The notes under the pieces are model-generated. The model searched no databases, was not told where the DNA came from, and saw nothing but the letters and a program-made list of their open reading frames with translations. The translations under genes and the position numbers were made by a program. A stretch of 64,000 bases of DNA from Sulfurovum sp. (GTDB lineage Bacteria > Campylobacterota > Campylobacteria > Campylobacterales > Sulfurovaceae). This document shows, piece after piece, positions 17,131 to 25,236 of the stretch. Numbering within the stretch: position 1 is the first letter of the stretch; every line of letters begins with the position of its first letter. The stretch spans positions 1-64,000 of the forward strand of contig JADGDL010000006.1 in NCBI GenBank assembly GCA_016744875.1. The letters are read 5' to 3'.

Positions 17131-17997
17131 TTAGGTATTGGTCTTTTTCTCAAATTTTGATAAGAAACTATAAACTCCCAGAGAAACAATGATGAGTGCA
17201 ATACCAATGATAAGGTAGAGCGCATATATCATTTCTGAGTAATCATGTAAGGCGATCTTAAATACTACCATCAAGGCTTCAATAGAAAGTGCGATAATAA
17301 TGGCAATAGAGAATTTTGTCAATACATTAGCATCTTCATTTGCTTTACCATAGTTTTTAAAAAACACTTCTCTCTCCAAAATCGTTTTGGCAAGGTCAAA
17401 AATAGCCAGTCCCAAAGTAAGCGCAACGATAGGTTTAAATAAAGCATCTAGAGAGAAATCCCCACTAAGAAAAATACTCGAAAAATATCCAGAAATCGCA
17501 TAAATAACAGCAAAAAAAGCAAATGCCATTAAGGAAAAACCTACTGCCTTATAAAATAATTTTGTAAATTCATTAAAATTATAATTCAGTTCTACCAAAC
17601 CAAGCCTTCCAAGTAACATAGAAAGTCGAAAATCAAGAAAAACAAATTTCTCTTCTTCTTTTTTCATTACAGTAATACAAGCATGTCCTGTGGCAGAATT
17701 GATGTATGGAGTACTTATAGAAAACTCAGCATCTTTTTGCAATACTTTTGTACTCATATAAGATCGATTTGTACCTTTTGCAGAAAGTTCTGTTTTATTT
17801 CTAAAAATATTGGCATCAGATTGTGTAAAATCTTTATCAGTTATATAGACTAATTCCATTGAAGGAAAAGTCTGAAAAACTTTTTTATAATTATTGGATG
17901 TTTCTGCTAAAACCGAACCATTATTTTTCAAAGTTGTAATAATAAATTTTTCAATATCTTCCTGATTTTCATCATATATTTTGATAAATTCTTTCAT
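17131..17997 (-). CDS. membrane protein with N-terminal PDC-like sensor domain
   Basis: A 288-residue protein. The first ~145 residues form a soluble alpha/beta domain resembling PDC/Cache sensor modules (MELVYITDKDF, later ISTPYINSATGHACITVMK). About four membrane segments follow (roughly 150-175, 183-203, 225-247, 258-280). There is no kinase, cyclase or chemotaxis domain. No N-terminal signal or helix precedes the sensor-like part, so its side of the membrane is unclear. Campylobacterota genomes contain similar proteins of unknown function. It converges with norF and is divergent from nrdB. Confidence 0.65.
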   Translation of the reverse strand: MKEFIKIYDENQEDIEKFIITTLKNNGSVLAETSNNYKKVFQTFPSMELVYITDKDFTQSDANIFRNKTELSAKGTNRSYMSTKVLQKDAEFSISTPYINSATGHACITVMKKEEEKFVFLDFRLSMLLGRLGLVELNYNFNEFTKLFYKAVGFSLMAFAFFAVIYAISGYFSSIFLSGDFSLDALFKPIVALTLGLAIFDLAKTILEREVFFKNYGKANEDANVLTKFSIAIIIALSIEALMVVFKIALHDYSEMIYALYLIIGIALIIVSLGVYSFLSKFEKKTNT

Positions 17998-18048
17998 TCG
18001 GACTCCTTGACCTTTAGTTGGGTCAAGTATAACAAATTTTATACACTC

Positions 18049-18088
18049 AAAGTACGATATGGTGGTTAGTTTTTAACCATTGTACTTT
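18049..18088. repeat. inverted repeat in the nrdB upstream region
   Basis: AAAGTAC (18049-18055) and GTACTTT (18082-18088) enclose a second pair GGTTA/TAACC (18064-18068, 18074-18078). The result is a nested hairpin of 40 bp, ending 20 bp before an FNR-type box. A further pair, CTTGACC/GGTCAAG, lies at 18006-18027. Operator, leader structure of the divergent gene or chance cannot be told apart. Confidence 0.45.
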
Positions 18089-18108
18089 AACATTTATATG
18101 ACTTTCTA

Positions 18109-18122
18109 TTGACAAGTATCAA
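18109..18122 (+). promoter_or_regulatory. FNR-type box and class II promoter of nrdB
   Basis: TTGACAAGTATCAA matches nine of the ten fixed bases of TTGAT-N4-ATCAA. The centre (18115.5) is exactly 32 bp from the centre of TAAAAT at 18145-18150, a good -10 element. This is the geometry of a class II Crp/Fnr-activated promoter. Transcription would start near 18157, leaving about 19 nt with the AGGAG ribosome binding site. Confidence 0.65.
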
Positions 18123-18175
18123 GTATTTTTTTTAAAAATAAAGATAAAATCTTATACTAAGTGTAGGAGAAAATT

Positions 18176-19189
18176 ATGGATGTAAAACACTACTATAACC
18201 CTGACGGAGAAGAGATACTTGATGAAAAGATATTTGGTGGTTCCCCCTCAGGGTTTGTGGACTTTAACCGTTCAAAATACAGATGGGACAGTAATATCTA
18301 TGATCTGATGAATGCCAATACCTGGTTCCCTTCTGAAGTCAATACCAGTTCTGAGAAGAAAAACTTTGAAAAACTGACAGACAATGAACAATCCATCTAT
18401 AAAATGACCTTCGCACAATTAAGCTTCAATGACTCCGCTCAAGAAGAATACCTCAGTGACTTTAGACGTTTGGCAAACAACCGTCTGGTTAAATCTGTGC
18501 TTTCCTTACAGATCATGCAAGAAGTGAATCATTCCAAAAGTTATGCCGTTTTACTCGATGCCTGCGGTAACTCCGATGAAGTCTTTAACCTCTACAAATA
18601 TGATGATGCACTCAACCGTAAAAACCAGCAAGTTGCAGAACAATTTGCAAAATACATTGATGGTGGCTCTGTAGATAAAATGTTACTCTCTGCCATGGCA
18701 TCTGTCAATTTGGAAGGTATCTACTTTCTTTTAGGCTTTAGCTACATCTATCTACTTGGAGACAAAGTACCAGGGGCCAGAGATATGATAAAGTTCATCG
18801 CCCGAGATGAGCTCAACACCCACCTTCCTCTTTTTGCCAATATCTTTAAAACCATTCAAAAAGAAAATAAGATCCAGACGAGCACTATAGATGCTGCCTA
18901 CACCATGATAGAAGATGCTGTTAAAATAGAATTAGAGTATGGAAAATATCTACTGGCTCAGTTCCCTATCATGGGAGTGACCCCAGAGTTGATGGAGCAG
19001 ACAGTTTACAACTATGCAAACGACAGACTCAATAAAATAGGGCTTACACCTATCTTTGAATCCTCTAATACAACCTATCTGCAACAACTGGTCACAAAAC
19101 ATCTTGAAATGAATGAAGTAAAAAGTAACTTTTTTGAAAGCAACGTATCTAATTATGCAAAATCAAGTATAGATCTAAATGATTTTTAG
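18176..19189 (+). CDS. nrdB: ribonucleotide reductase, class Ia beta subunit
   Basis: A 337-residue ferritin-like diiron protein that supplies the tyrosyl radical for reduction of ribonucleotides. The ligands D86, E116, H119 and E180 and the radical tyrosine Y123 (EVNHSKSY) are in place. The last pair is unusual: ARDELNTH gives E212-x3-H216 instead of the family's E-x2-H. An AGGAG ribosome binding site precedes the start. The alpha subunit gene is not in the window. The enzyme needs oxygen to make its radical, so the FNR-type box upstream is notable. Confidence 0.95.
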   Translation: MDVKHYYNPDGEEILDEKIFGGSPSGFVDFNRSKYRWDSNIYDLMNANTWFPSEVNTSSEKKNFEKLTDNEQSIYKMTFAQLSFNDSAQEEYLSDFRRLANNRLVKSVLSLQIMQEVNHSKSYAVLLDACGNSDEVFNLYKYDDALNRKNQQVAEQFAKYIDGGSVDKMLLSAMASVNLEGIYFLLGFSYIYLLGDKVPGARDMIKFIARDELNTHLPLFANIFKTIQKENKIQTSTIDAAYTMIEDAVKIELEYGKYLLAQFPIMGVTPELMEQTVYNYANDRLNKIGLTPIFESSNTTYLQQLVTKHLEMNEVKSNFFESNVSNYAKSSIDLNDF

Positions 19190-19280
19190 GTCTATACTTA
19201 GAACGAGTTTTTACCATGTATACCAGAACCAGACAAAACCCTAAAATCCAATAAAACACACTAAAGCTAACATAGGCGAA

Positions 19281-19320
19281 AATCTTATAAAATATGTTAG
19301 ATTATAAGGTTTTTATTTTT
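19281..19320 (+). terminator. terminator-like hairpin after nrdB, copy 1 of a dispersed repeat
   Basis: Ten-base arms (19281-19290 with 19302-19311, one G-U pair) and an 11-nt loop, followed by TTTATTTTT. This fits an intrinsic terminator for nrdB. Read on the minus strand, the 31 bases 19281-19311 match 39047-39077 at 29 positions. Confidence 0.6.
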
Positions 19321-19389
19321 CAAGGGATTAAAAAATTAGAGGTAATGAAAAATGTTCCTTTTGTAAGAGGTTAAATTTTGGATATATAC

Positions 19390-19412
19390 ATCTAGGGGAT
19401 ACTGCCCTAGAT
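19390..19412. repeat. perfect 8-bp inverted repeat
   Basis: ATCTAGGG (19390-19397) and CCCTAGAT (19405-19412) with a 7-nt loop, just downstream of the 45-residue minus-strand gene. No T-run follows directly on either strand, so terminator function is uncertain. Confidence 0.4.
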
Positions 19413-19438
19413 GACTTCAAATAATAATTTTTATAAAA

Positions 19439-19576
19439 TTACCCAAGTGCTTTTATTATATAAGAAAAAGTTGCATAGATAACTATAACACTTAAGAATA
19501 CGATAGTTATTGTTTTTAGCTTCTTATCAGATAGCGGTTTAGTGTAGTCATCAATATCTTTTAAGTTTGGTTCCAT
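19439..19576 (-). CDS. 45-residue single-pass membrane protein
   Basis: A short gene with a strong ribosome binding site (AGGAG seven bases before ATG). It encodes a polar, acidic N-terminus (MEPNLKDIDDYTKPLSDKK) followed by one hydrophobic helix (about 21-41) and a short tail KALG. The layout is that of a tail-anchored or small regulatory membrane protein. It is upstream of nothing on its strand and downstream of the 175-residue exported protein by 49 bp, so the two may share a transcript. I know no function. Confidence 0.7.
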   Translation of the reverse strand: MEPNLKDIDDYTKPLSDKKLKTITIVFLSVIVIYATFSYIIKALG

Positions 19577-19625
19577 GATATCTCCTATCAAAATTTGTAT
19601 TGTATATTTATTAGCGCACTGTTTA

Positions 19626-20153
19626 TTATTGAAGTGCGGCTTTCAGCTCTTCTTCTGTAGATATAAATTGTGTTGATTTTACAACAGAATTTTCTAAAGT
19701 AACTATGGCAATTTTTTCTGCATTAGCTTCATCTTTAAATTGCTTCACTATTATCTCATCGTAAAGTAACAACATCGTGTATGAACTACTTTTTAGGTCA
19801 GGAAGCGCAAAGGCATTACGTATAATAACTGGCATAGGACTAATATCCGCTATAAATAAAGCATTTCTTTTTTCCAAATAACCATCTTCTTGTTTTTGTA
19901 AAAATTCATTGACTGCATGCCCTGCATCTTTTTTAAAAACTAAGATGAGTTTTTTTGTACTATCCTTTAAAGTATGTACTTTATCAAACTGATCAGGTAA
20001 AGTAAAACTGATAGTTGAACCCGTATTTAGTCCGTCACTTACTTTGGCCATGAATTTACTTGGGTCATACTTATCTTCACTATTCATAAAGAAGAAAACT
20101 CCTCCTCCAACCATAAGCATGGCAAGTAAGCCCAAAAGTATTTTTTTAATCAT
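19626..20153 (-). CDS. membrane-anchored thioredoxin-like fold protein without redox cysteines
   Basis: A 175-residue protein with an N-terminal hydrophobic anchor (MIKKILLGLLAMLMVGGGVFF) and a periplasmic domain. ISFTLPDQFDKVHTLKDSTKKLILVFKK resembles the opening strands of redoxin domains. The usual CXXC or peroxidatic cysteine is absent, and the mature part has no cysteine at all. That rules out thiol chemistry and suggests a binding or structural role. The fold assignment is a pattern judgement. It lies between a Kef-type antiporter and a small membrane protein, all on the minus strand. Confidence 0.6.
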   Translation of the reverse strand: MIKKILLGLLAMLMVGGGVFFFMNSEDKYDPSKFMAKVSDGLNTGSTISFTLPDQFDKVHTLKDSTKKLILVFKKDAGHAVNEFLQKQEDGYLEKRNALFIADISPMPVIIRNAFALPDLKSSSYTMLLLYDEIIVKQFKDEANAEKIAIVTLENSVVKSTQFISTEEELKAALQ

Positions 20154-20328
20154 TGTTATTTCCTTAGTGTTTTATTACATCGGAATACTAATAGAACATA
20201 GATAACGGTTTGTTAATAGCAATACTTATTGTATTAATAGCTCATATAACCTACATTTAATAGGCTTATTGATATAGATAAAAATGCCCCAATTTTTTAT
20301 CTTAAAAAACTTTTATTTTTTTAAGTAT

Positions 20329-21930
20329 TTATATTTTTTTAGCTTCTTTAAACATAGCTGCTGCTGTTTTCTCCGTTTCAACAATAATATGTGTTAAGTT
20401 TAAATCAGAAAGTTGATCTTTGTCTTCTAGGTTGTTTACTTTGACTATAGTTTTAGCATTATATGTCATGTCATTTACAGATTCACAAACATGACTTAAC
20501 TTTTTACTGTTCCCCAGTGAGATAATAACTGCTGAAGCATCTTTTATATTAACAGATTCCAAAATATGTTTTTGTGAGGCATTTCCAAATATTATAGGTA
20601 AACCTTGTTTTTGTGCATCTTTTACTGTTTTTATATCATCCTCAATAGCTATAAATATAAGCCCTTCTTTTTGAATGAGTTTGGAAATATGCTTTCCAAG
20701 TCTCCCAAAGCCTATAAGAACAATATGCCCAGATAAACTCTCTGTATATATTGTTGTCTCTTCATTTCCATCATCTTCTTTCTTATGCAGAATATCTGCA
20801 ATTTGAGAGATGTTTCTTAAAACAAATGGTGTCATTATCATGGATATGACTATGGTGACAATTAAAATTTGGCCCAACGCAGGTTCTAGTAAACCTTGAG
20901 CAAGTGAGAGTTCAAAAATGACCAATCCAAATTCTCCAAGCTGAAACAGTGCAAGGGCACTTTTAAGCGCATTTCTTTTGTTTATTACAAATCTCAGTAT
21001 AGAAAAAATGATAGCTATTTTTATGACTATTAATACAGGTAGAAGAAGAGAGATAGCAAAGATATTTTCATATATAATTTTAAAGTCAAGTTGCATCCCG
21101 ACTGTTATAAAAAACACTCCGAGCAACAAGTCTCTAAAAGGTATCAAGTCTGCTTCAACTTGGTGTTTATATTGGGTTTCAGATATCATCATTCCTGCAA
21201 TAAACGCACCTAGAGAATATGAAAACCCCATTTGATGTGCTAAAAATGATGAGCCTATCACAATCATTAAGATAGAACTTATAAATATTTCGTTTGATTT
21301 GGTTTTACTGACTGCATGGTAAAAAGGTTCAAGAAGATATTTTCCTGCCATAAATAAACCGAGGATCAAGGCAATAGCTTTGATAAGTGTCATAAAAAGC
21401 AAAGAAGAAACCGACTCATTTTCGATAGAAAAAAGAGTAATCATAAGTAAGATAGGTATAACAGCTATATCCTGAAATAATAATATTCCCAAGACTTTAC
21501 GACCATATAGTTTATAAATATCTCTATTTTCATTTAAGAGTTTTAGTACAATGGCTGTCGATGAAAGTGCAAGTGCTGCTCCAATAATAATAGATGACTT
21601 TATTTCAGTATTAAAAAAATAATGCGCAAAAAAAGTAAAAATGCCGGCACTTATAATAACTTGCAGACCACCATATAAAAATACCTCTTTTTTCATTTTT
21701 AAAAGATTTTTTACTGAAAATTCTAAACCTATGGTAAACATCAAAAAGACTACACCGAACTCTGCTATCTCCTTCAATTCTTCATTATGTATAGCATCAT
21801 GTAAATCAAATCCATACGCAATAATTGTTCCTGTGGTAATATATCCTATGATAGTAGGTATTTTAAATTGCCTTAAAAATAAATTTAACAGTGTAGATAT
21901 GAGTATAGTAACAATGATTATCTCTAGCAT
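20329..21930 (-). CDS. Kef-type cation/proton antiporter with TrkA-N domain
   Basis: A 533-residue CPA2-family protein. About twelve membrane helices occupy residues 1-375, including the GAALALSSTAIVLKLL and FSYSLGAFIAGMMIS segments. A cytoplasmic NAD-binding RCK/TrkA-N domain follows from about residue 400 (GHIVLIGFGRLGKHISKLI). Such proteins exchange K+ or Na+ for protons and are gated by nucleotide or redox ligands. KefB, KefC and RosB are the closest named types; the exact ion cannot be told. It has an independent upstream region of about 400 bp. Confidence 0.9.
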   Translation of the reverse strand: MLEIIIVTILISTLLNLFLRQFKIPTIIGYITTGTIIAYGFDLHDAIHNEELKEIAEFGVVFLMFTIGLEFSVKNLLKMKKEVFLYGGLQVIISAGIFTFFAHYFFNTEIKSSIIIGAALALSSTAIVLKLLNENRDIYKLYGRKVLGILLFQDIAVIPILLMITLFSIENESVSSLLFMTLIKAIALILGLFMAGKYLLEPFYHAVSKTKSNEIFISSILMIVIGSSFLAHQMGFSYSLGAFIAGMMISETQYKHQVEADLIPFRDLLLGVFFITVGMQLDFKIIYENIFAISLLLPVLIVIKIAIIFSILRFVINKRNALKSALALFQLGEFGLVIFELSLAQGLLEPALGQILIVTIVISMIMTPFVLRNISQIADILHKKEDDGNEETTIYTESLSGHIVLIGFGRLGKHISKLIQKEGLIFIAIEDDIKTVKDAQKQGLPIIFGNASQKHILESVNIKDASAVIISLGNSKKLSHVCESVNDMTYNAKTIVKVNNLEDKDQLSDLNLTHIIVETEKTAAAMFKEAKKI

Positions 21931-22332
21931 AGGTAAATAAATCCTTTCTAAAGTTTCTTTGAAGAGGTGATTATCTTAGAAATAATATAACCAATATTCC
22001 AGGATAAAAACGAGTCTAAATGTATAGCTAATTTTTCGGAATAAGATATATTTTCGTGCCATTATACGCTAAAGTCTCGACATTAAACTTATTGGGTTTA
22101 CCAATGATGCTGAGAATACAGGTACTTTAGGTTATGGAGAGCTTTAAAAAGGTAAACGTGTTAGGTGTAACTATAGAATGAAATTGTTTTTTTAAAAACC
22201 TTATAAAATATTGAGAAAACTATATCTAACACATGTGGTAGTATTCGTGATTGTAGTTACAGTTGTGACTTATTATTTTTTTCAACAGAATATACTAAAA
22301 AATCGTTAAAATATGGAATATAAGGGAAGAAA
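21931..22332. other. 402-bp intergenic region with a possible gene relic
   Basis: AT-rich gap between divergent genes. On the plus strand, a frame from a TTG at 22211 to a stop at 22309 encodes a basic start and a hydrophobic stretch (LRKLYLTHVVVFVIVVTVV), like the first membrane helix of a sensor protein. It has no ribosome binding site. Nearby 22197-22213 resembles half of the 31-nt hairpin repeat. Promoters for both flanking genes are presumably here. I see no other structure. Confidence 0.35.
22211..22309 (+). pseudogene. possible relic of a membrane protein N-terminus
   Basis: A 32-codon frame from TTG encoding a basic start and a hydrophobic stretch (THVVVFVIVVTVVTYYF), ending QQNILKNR. 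This is the form of the first helix of a sensor or cyclase protein. No ribosome binding site. It could be a remnant or chance. Confidence 0.2.
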
Positions 22333-23178
22333 ATGAAGAAAATGATTTTAGTAACTGCCATACTCTCCAGTAGTGTTGCACTTCAAGCTCTTAGTTTTGA
22401 TGATGTAAAAGATAAAGTTAAATCTTCTGTAAAAGATTTTAAAAAATTTCGAAATCCTTCTGATATGAGTGCAAAAGAAGTTGTGGAAACTATGTCGATG
22501 GGAGTATTAAGTACGGATCTTATCACCAAAGCATTTAAACAAGCTTTAAAAATAGGTGTGAACAAAGCGGTTGACACTCTAGGGAAAAAAGGCGGGTTTA
22601 TGGATAATGCAGCTGTTCGAATACCTCTTCCCCCACCATTTTCTCAAATGGAGACGATGATGCGTGCAGGAGGTGGCGGTGATATGATTGATGAATTTAT
22701 TCTTTCTATGAATCGTGCTGCTGCCAGGGCAGCTCCACAAACTGCGGGTATATTTGTAACTTCAATTGATGATATGTCTTTTAATGAGGCTGCAGATATT
22801 TTAATGATGGATGGGAGTCCTGCTACAGATTATTTTAAACGGCACACAAAAGAAGAGCTTAAAGAGCTCATCACACCTATTGTTATAAAAGAGATGAAAA
22901 CAAATAAAGTATACAAATACTACGATGCTGTAAAAAAAATCGCTGATCCGATGATGAAAACTTTTGCCAAAATGACAAACTTTATGGGAATGGCAAAAAA
23001 ATTAGGTGTAAAAAAGTATATCCCTCAGGATGGTGTGAATATAGAAGAGTATGTAACAGACCATACCATTGATGCTATATATTTTATGATAGGTCAATCA
23101 GAAAAAATGATTCGCACAAATCCGGTACACCAAACAACCAAAGAACTTAGAAAAGTTTTTGGGAAGGTAATGCCATAA
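22333..23178 (+). CDS. exported DUF4197 family protein
   Basis: A 281-residue protein with a signal peptide (MKKMILVTAILSSSVALQA). Its mature part matches DUF4197: GVNKAVDTLGKKGGFMDNAAVRIPLP, FILSMNRAAARAAP, then DDMSFNEAADILMMDGSPATDYFKRHT. The family is widespread in proteobacteria, periplasmic and of unknown function. The C-terminal TIDAIYFMIGQSEKMIRTNP segment is also typical. A GGGAAG ribosome binding site precedes the start. It is isolated between long intergenic gaps. Confidence 0.85.
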   Translation: MKKMILVTAILSSSVALQALSFDDVKDKVKSSVKDFKKFRNPSDMSAKEVVETMSMGVLSTDLITKAFKQALKIGVNKAVDTLGKKGGFMDNAAVRIPLPPPFSQMETMMRAGGGGDMIDEFILSMNRAAARAAPQTAGIFVTSIDDMSFNEAADILMMDGSPATDYFKRHTKEELKELITPIVIKEMKTNKVYKYYDAVKKIADPMMKTFAKMTNFMGMAKKLGVKKYIPQDGVNIEEYVTDHTIDAIYFMIGQSEKMIRTNPVHQTTKELRKVFGKVMP

Positions 23179-23431
23179 ATACAAAATATTTGATTATGCT
23201 TTTTGATATAGTTATTTTTATACTTTATTTTGGTCTTTAGAAAATATCTAAAAATCTTTTTTCAAAACCTTATAAAGTAATTTTCTTTAAATAGAATATT
23301 GAATTGTTAGTTTAATATCTTGGTAGAGTCTGCCAAAGATGGTAGCTATTTTTGTACTAAGCACTAACTATTTAATTTGATAGTTACTTACTGATAGATT
23401 TAGTTTGATAAATTATTTAATTATAGTAAAA

Positions 23432-23602
23432 TTATTTGTTTAAGTGTTGTTGTTTTATGAGGTCATTTTTATCTAAAAATTGTTGAGCAATATTGATTGA
23501 TAGTCCTGATTTAGAACAGGCTATATTAAATTGTTCATCATCTTTTAAAAGTCTAATTAATACTTTTAGTCTAGTATTTTCAGGTATATTATTTATTGAC
23601 AT
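23432..23602 (-). CDS. 56-residue helical protein
   Basis: A short gene with a clear ribosome binding site (AAAGGAG six bases before ATG). The product begins MSINNIPENTRLKVLIRLL and looks all-helical. Residues 12-45 (RLKVLIRLLKDDE, then CSKSGLSINIAQQFLDK) resemble a small helix-turn-helix, which could bind DNA. Another reading is an antitoxin or regulator fragment. I see no partner gene beside it: the neighbours are DUF4197 (opposite strand) and cspA. Confidence 0.6.
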   Translation of the reverse strand: MSINNIPENTRLKVLIRLLKDDEQFNIACSKSGLSINIAQQFLDKNDLIKQQHLNK

Positions 23603-23860
23603 ATTTTCTCCTTTATTTGAATGTAATTGGTTGTAGAAGTTGAATTTGAATCAACAACTTTTGGGGTAATGTGTCTACGAATTATCAGACTGATATATTA
23701 CGTGACAATAAATATATTGAGTGAGTTTATAAGATAGGAAAGCTACTAAAGAGGATTTTTACCTCATTTTGTACTTCTAAAACAGCTCTAGAAGAAACTA
23801 GTCTGTCTCTTCATGAAAACTGTTTAAACAAGGCCACTATTTACTACCCTTAGAGGGGTC

Positions 23861-24079
23861 TTAAAGACTCGTAACGTTTTCAGCTTGTAAGCCTTTATCG
23901 CCTTCTGTAATTTCAAAAGTTACTTTTTGTCCCTCATTAAGAGAAACACGACCATGACCATTACTGTTGATATTACGGTAGTGTACAAATACATCTTTCC
24001 CGCCATTTTCTTGTTCGATAAAACCGAAACCTTTTTCATCGTTGAACCATTTTACTGATCCGTTTACTTGATTTGCCAT
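23861..24079 (-). CDS. cold-shock protein (CspA family)
   Basis: A 72-residue single OB-fold protein with both RNA-binding motifs, KGFGFIEQ and VFVHYRNI. It binds single-stranded RNA and melts secondary structure, as a chaperone in cold or general stress. The ribosome binding site is AAAGGAA. About 365 bp without genes lie upstream, and a 9-bp hairpin at 24193-24217 would be in a long leader if transcription starts above it. Long structured leaders are common for csp genes. Confidence 0.96.
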   Translation of the reverse strand: MANQVNGSVKWFNDEKGFGFIEQENGGKDVFVHYRNINSNGHGRVSLNEGQKVTFEITEGDKGLQAENVTSL

Positions 24080-24444
24080 TGCAATTCCTTTGGTTGTTTA
24101 TACACGTCATTACTGAAGTGCTGAAAATATAAAGTGGAGTGTTCTTAGGGAGGATAATACTGCAAACAAAGGTTATTAATAAAAGTCTAGCCAAAGATGA
24201 TACTCTAAATCATCTTTCAATATGTGCAGTATAGCAGAATAGTTAATCTTTAGCAAGCCATATAGCCGAGTGTAGTATTTAGTTTAGCTAGACCTTATGT
24301 AATAGAGAGGAAATATAATTTATATATCTCAGTTAATTATAAGCATAAATCAAAAAAAGTCTCCATAAAGTTTTCTATCCAACTATTTATTGACTCTAAA
24401 ACTTGTAGCATCTTTTCTTTGATTTTAGTATTTTTTATTAATAA
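24080..24444. other. 365-bp intergenic region upstream of cspA
   Basis: Contains the hairpin 24193-24217. Also present is a pair of related inverted segments, GTCTAGC at 24185-24191 and GCTAGAC at 24287-24293. A 24-codon minus-strand frame (24337-24411) lacks a ribosome binding site. The cspA promoter is probably here. Nothing else is recognisable. Confidence 0.4.
24193..24217. repeat. 9-bp perfect hairpin upstream of cspA
   Basis: AAAGATGAT (24193-24201) and ATCATCTTT (24209-24217) around the 7-nt loop ACTCTAA. It lies 114 bp before the cspA start. It may be a leader element or a terminator remnant; no T-run follows directly. Confidence 0.45.
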
Positions 24445-25236
24445 CTATTCATCTTCTTTTGCAAACTTCTCATAAAGAAAACTCAATATTGCTTCTCTAC
24501 ATCTGATATATTCTTCATCATGCTGAAGCTCTACCCTATTTCTTGGGCGCTCTAAATTTACATCCAGTATCTCACCTATTGTTGCCTCAGGACCATTGGT
24601 CATCATGATGACTCTATCACTAAGAAGTACCGCTTCATCGATATCATGCGTAATGATGATCACCGTGTTTTTCACATTTTGCTGAATTCTCATCAAATGT
24701 TCTTGAAGATTCGCTCTTGTTAAAGAATCAAGTGCCCCAAAAGGTTCATCCATCAGTAATACATCAGGCTGTATGGAAAGTGCTCTTGCAATCCCCACAC
24801 GCTGTTTCATACCACCAGATATTTCACCTGGTAATTTATCTTTAGCAGGATCAAGATTTACCATAGAGATAAATTTTTCTACACGTTCACGAAGTTGCAA
24901 TGCATCCAGTTCCGGCATTACTTTCTTCACTGCCATCTCAATATTTTCATACACACTCAACCAAGGGAGTAAAGAGTGGTTTTGGAACACCACTGCTCTG
25001 TCAGGTCCTGGTCCTTTTACCTCGTTATCTTTAAGCGTGATATTCCCTTCACTTTGTCTGTCAAGACCGGAGATCATATTCAGTAAAGTTGACTTACCAC
25101 ATCCACTGTGCCCAATGATCGAAATGATCTCATTTTTCTTGATCTCAAGATTGACATCAGTCACCGCTATATAATCATCTTTCCCAGGAATGGGAAATCT
25201 TTTTTCAATATTTTTCAAACTTAAAAATTCACTCAT
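24445..25236 (-). CDS. nrtD: nitrate ABC transporter ATP-binding protein
   Basis: A 263-residue ABC ATPase with Walker A GHSGCGKST near residue 43, the signature EISGGMKQRVGIARAL and Walker B VLLMDEPFGALD. Its relatives are the NrtC/D, SsuB and TauB ATPases of the nitrate/sulfonate/taurine import group. The permease and binding protein upstream fix the substrate class. Coupled to nrtB by a one-base overlap. It lacks the extra C-terminal binding domain of cyanobacterial NrtC, so NrtD-type is the better label. Confidence 0.9.
   Translation of the reverse strand: MSEFLSLKNIEKRFPIPGKDDYIAVTDVNLEIKKNEIISIIGHSGCGKSTLLNMISGLDRQSEGNITLKDNEVKGPGPDRAVVFQNHSLLPWLSVYENIEMAVKKVMPELDALQLRERVEKFISMVNLDPAKDKLPGEISGGMKQRVGIARALSIQPDVLLMDEPFGALDSLTRANLQEHLMRIQQNVKNTVIIITHDIDEAVLLSDRVIMMTNGPEATIGEILDVNLERPRNRVELQHDEEYIRCREAILSFLYEKFAKEDE

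Noticed and set aside
20269..20282. TTGATATAGATAAA as a fifth FNR-type box
   Set aside because: Nine of ten bases match, but it lies about 116 bp from the nearest start and has no fitting -10. In AT-rich DNA this can be chance.
24337..24411. 24-codon minus-strand frame (MLQVLESINSWIENF...) after nrtD
   Set aside because: No convincing ribosome binding site and too short for any conservation signal to be judged by eye.
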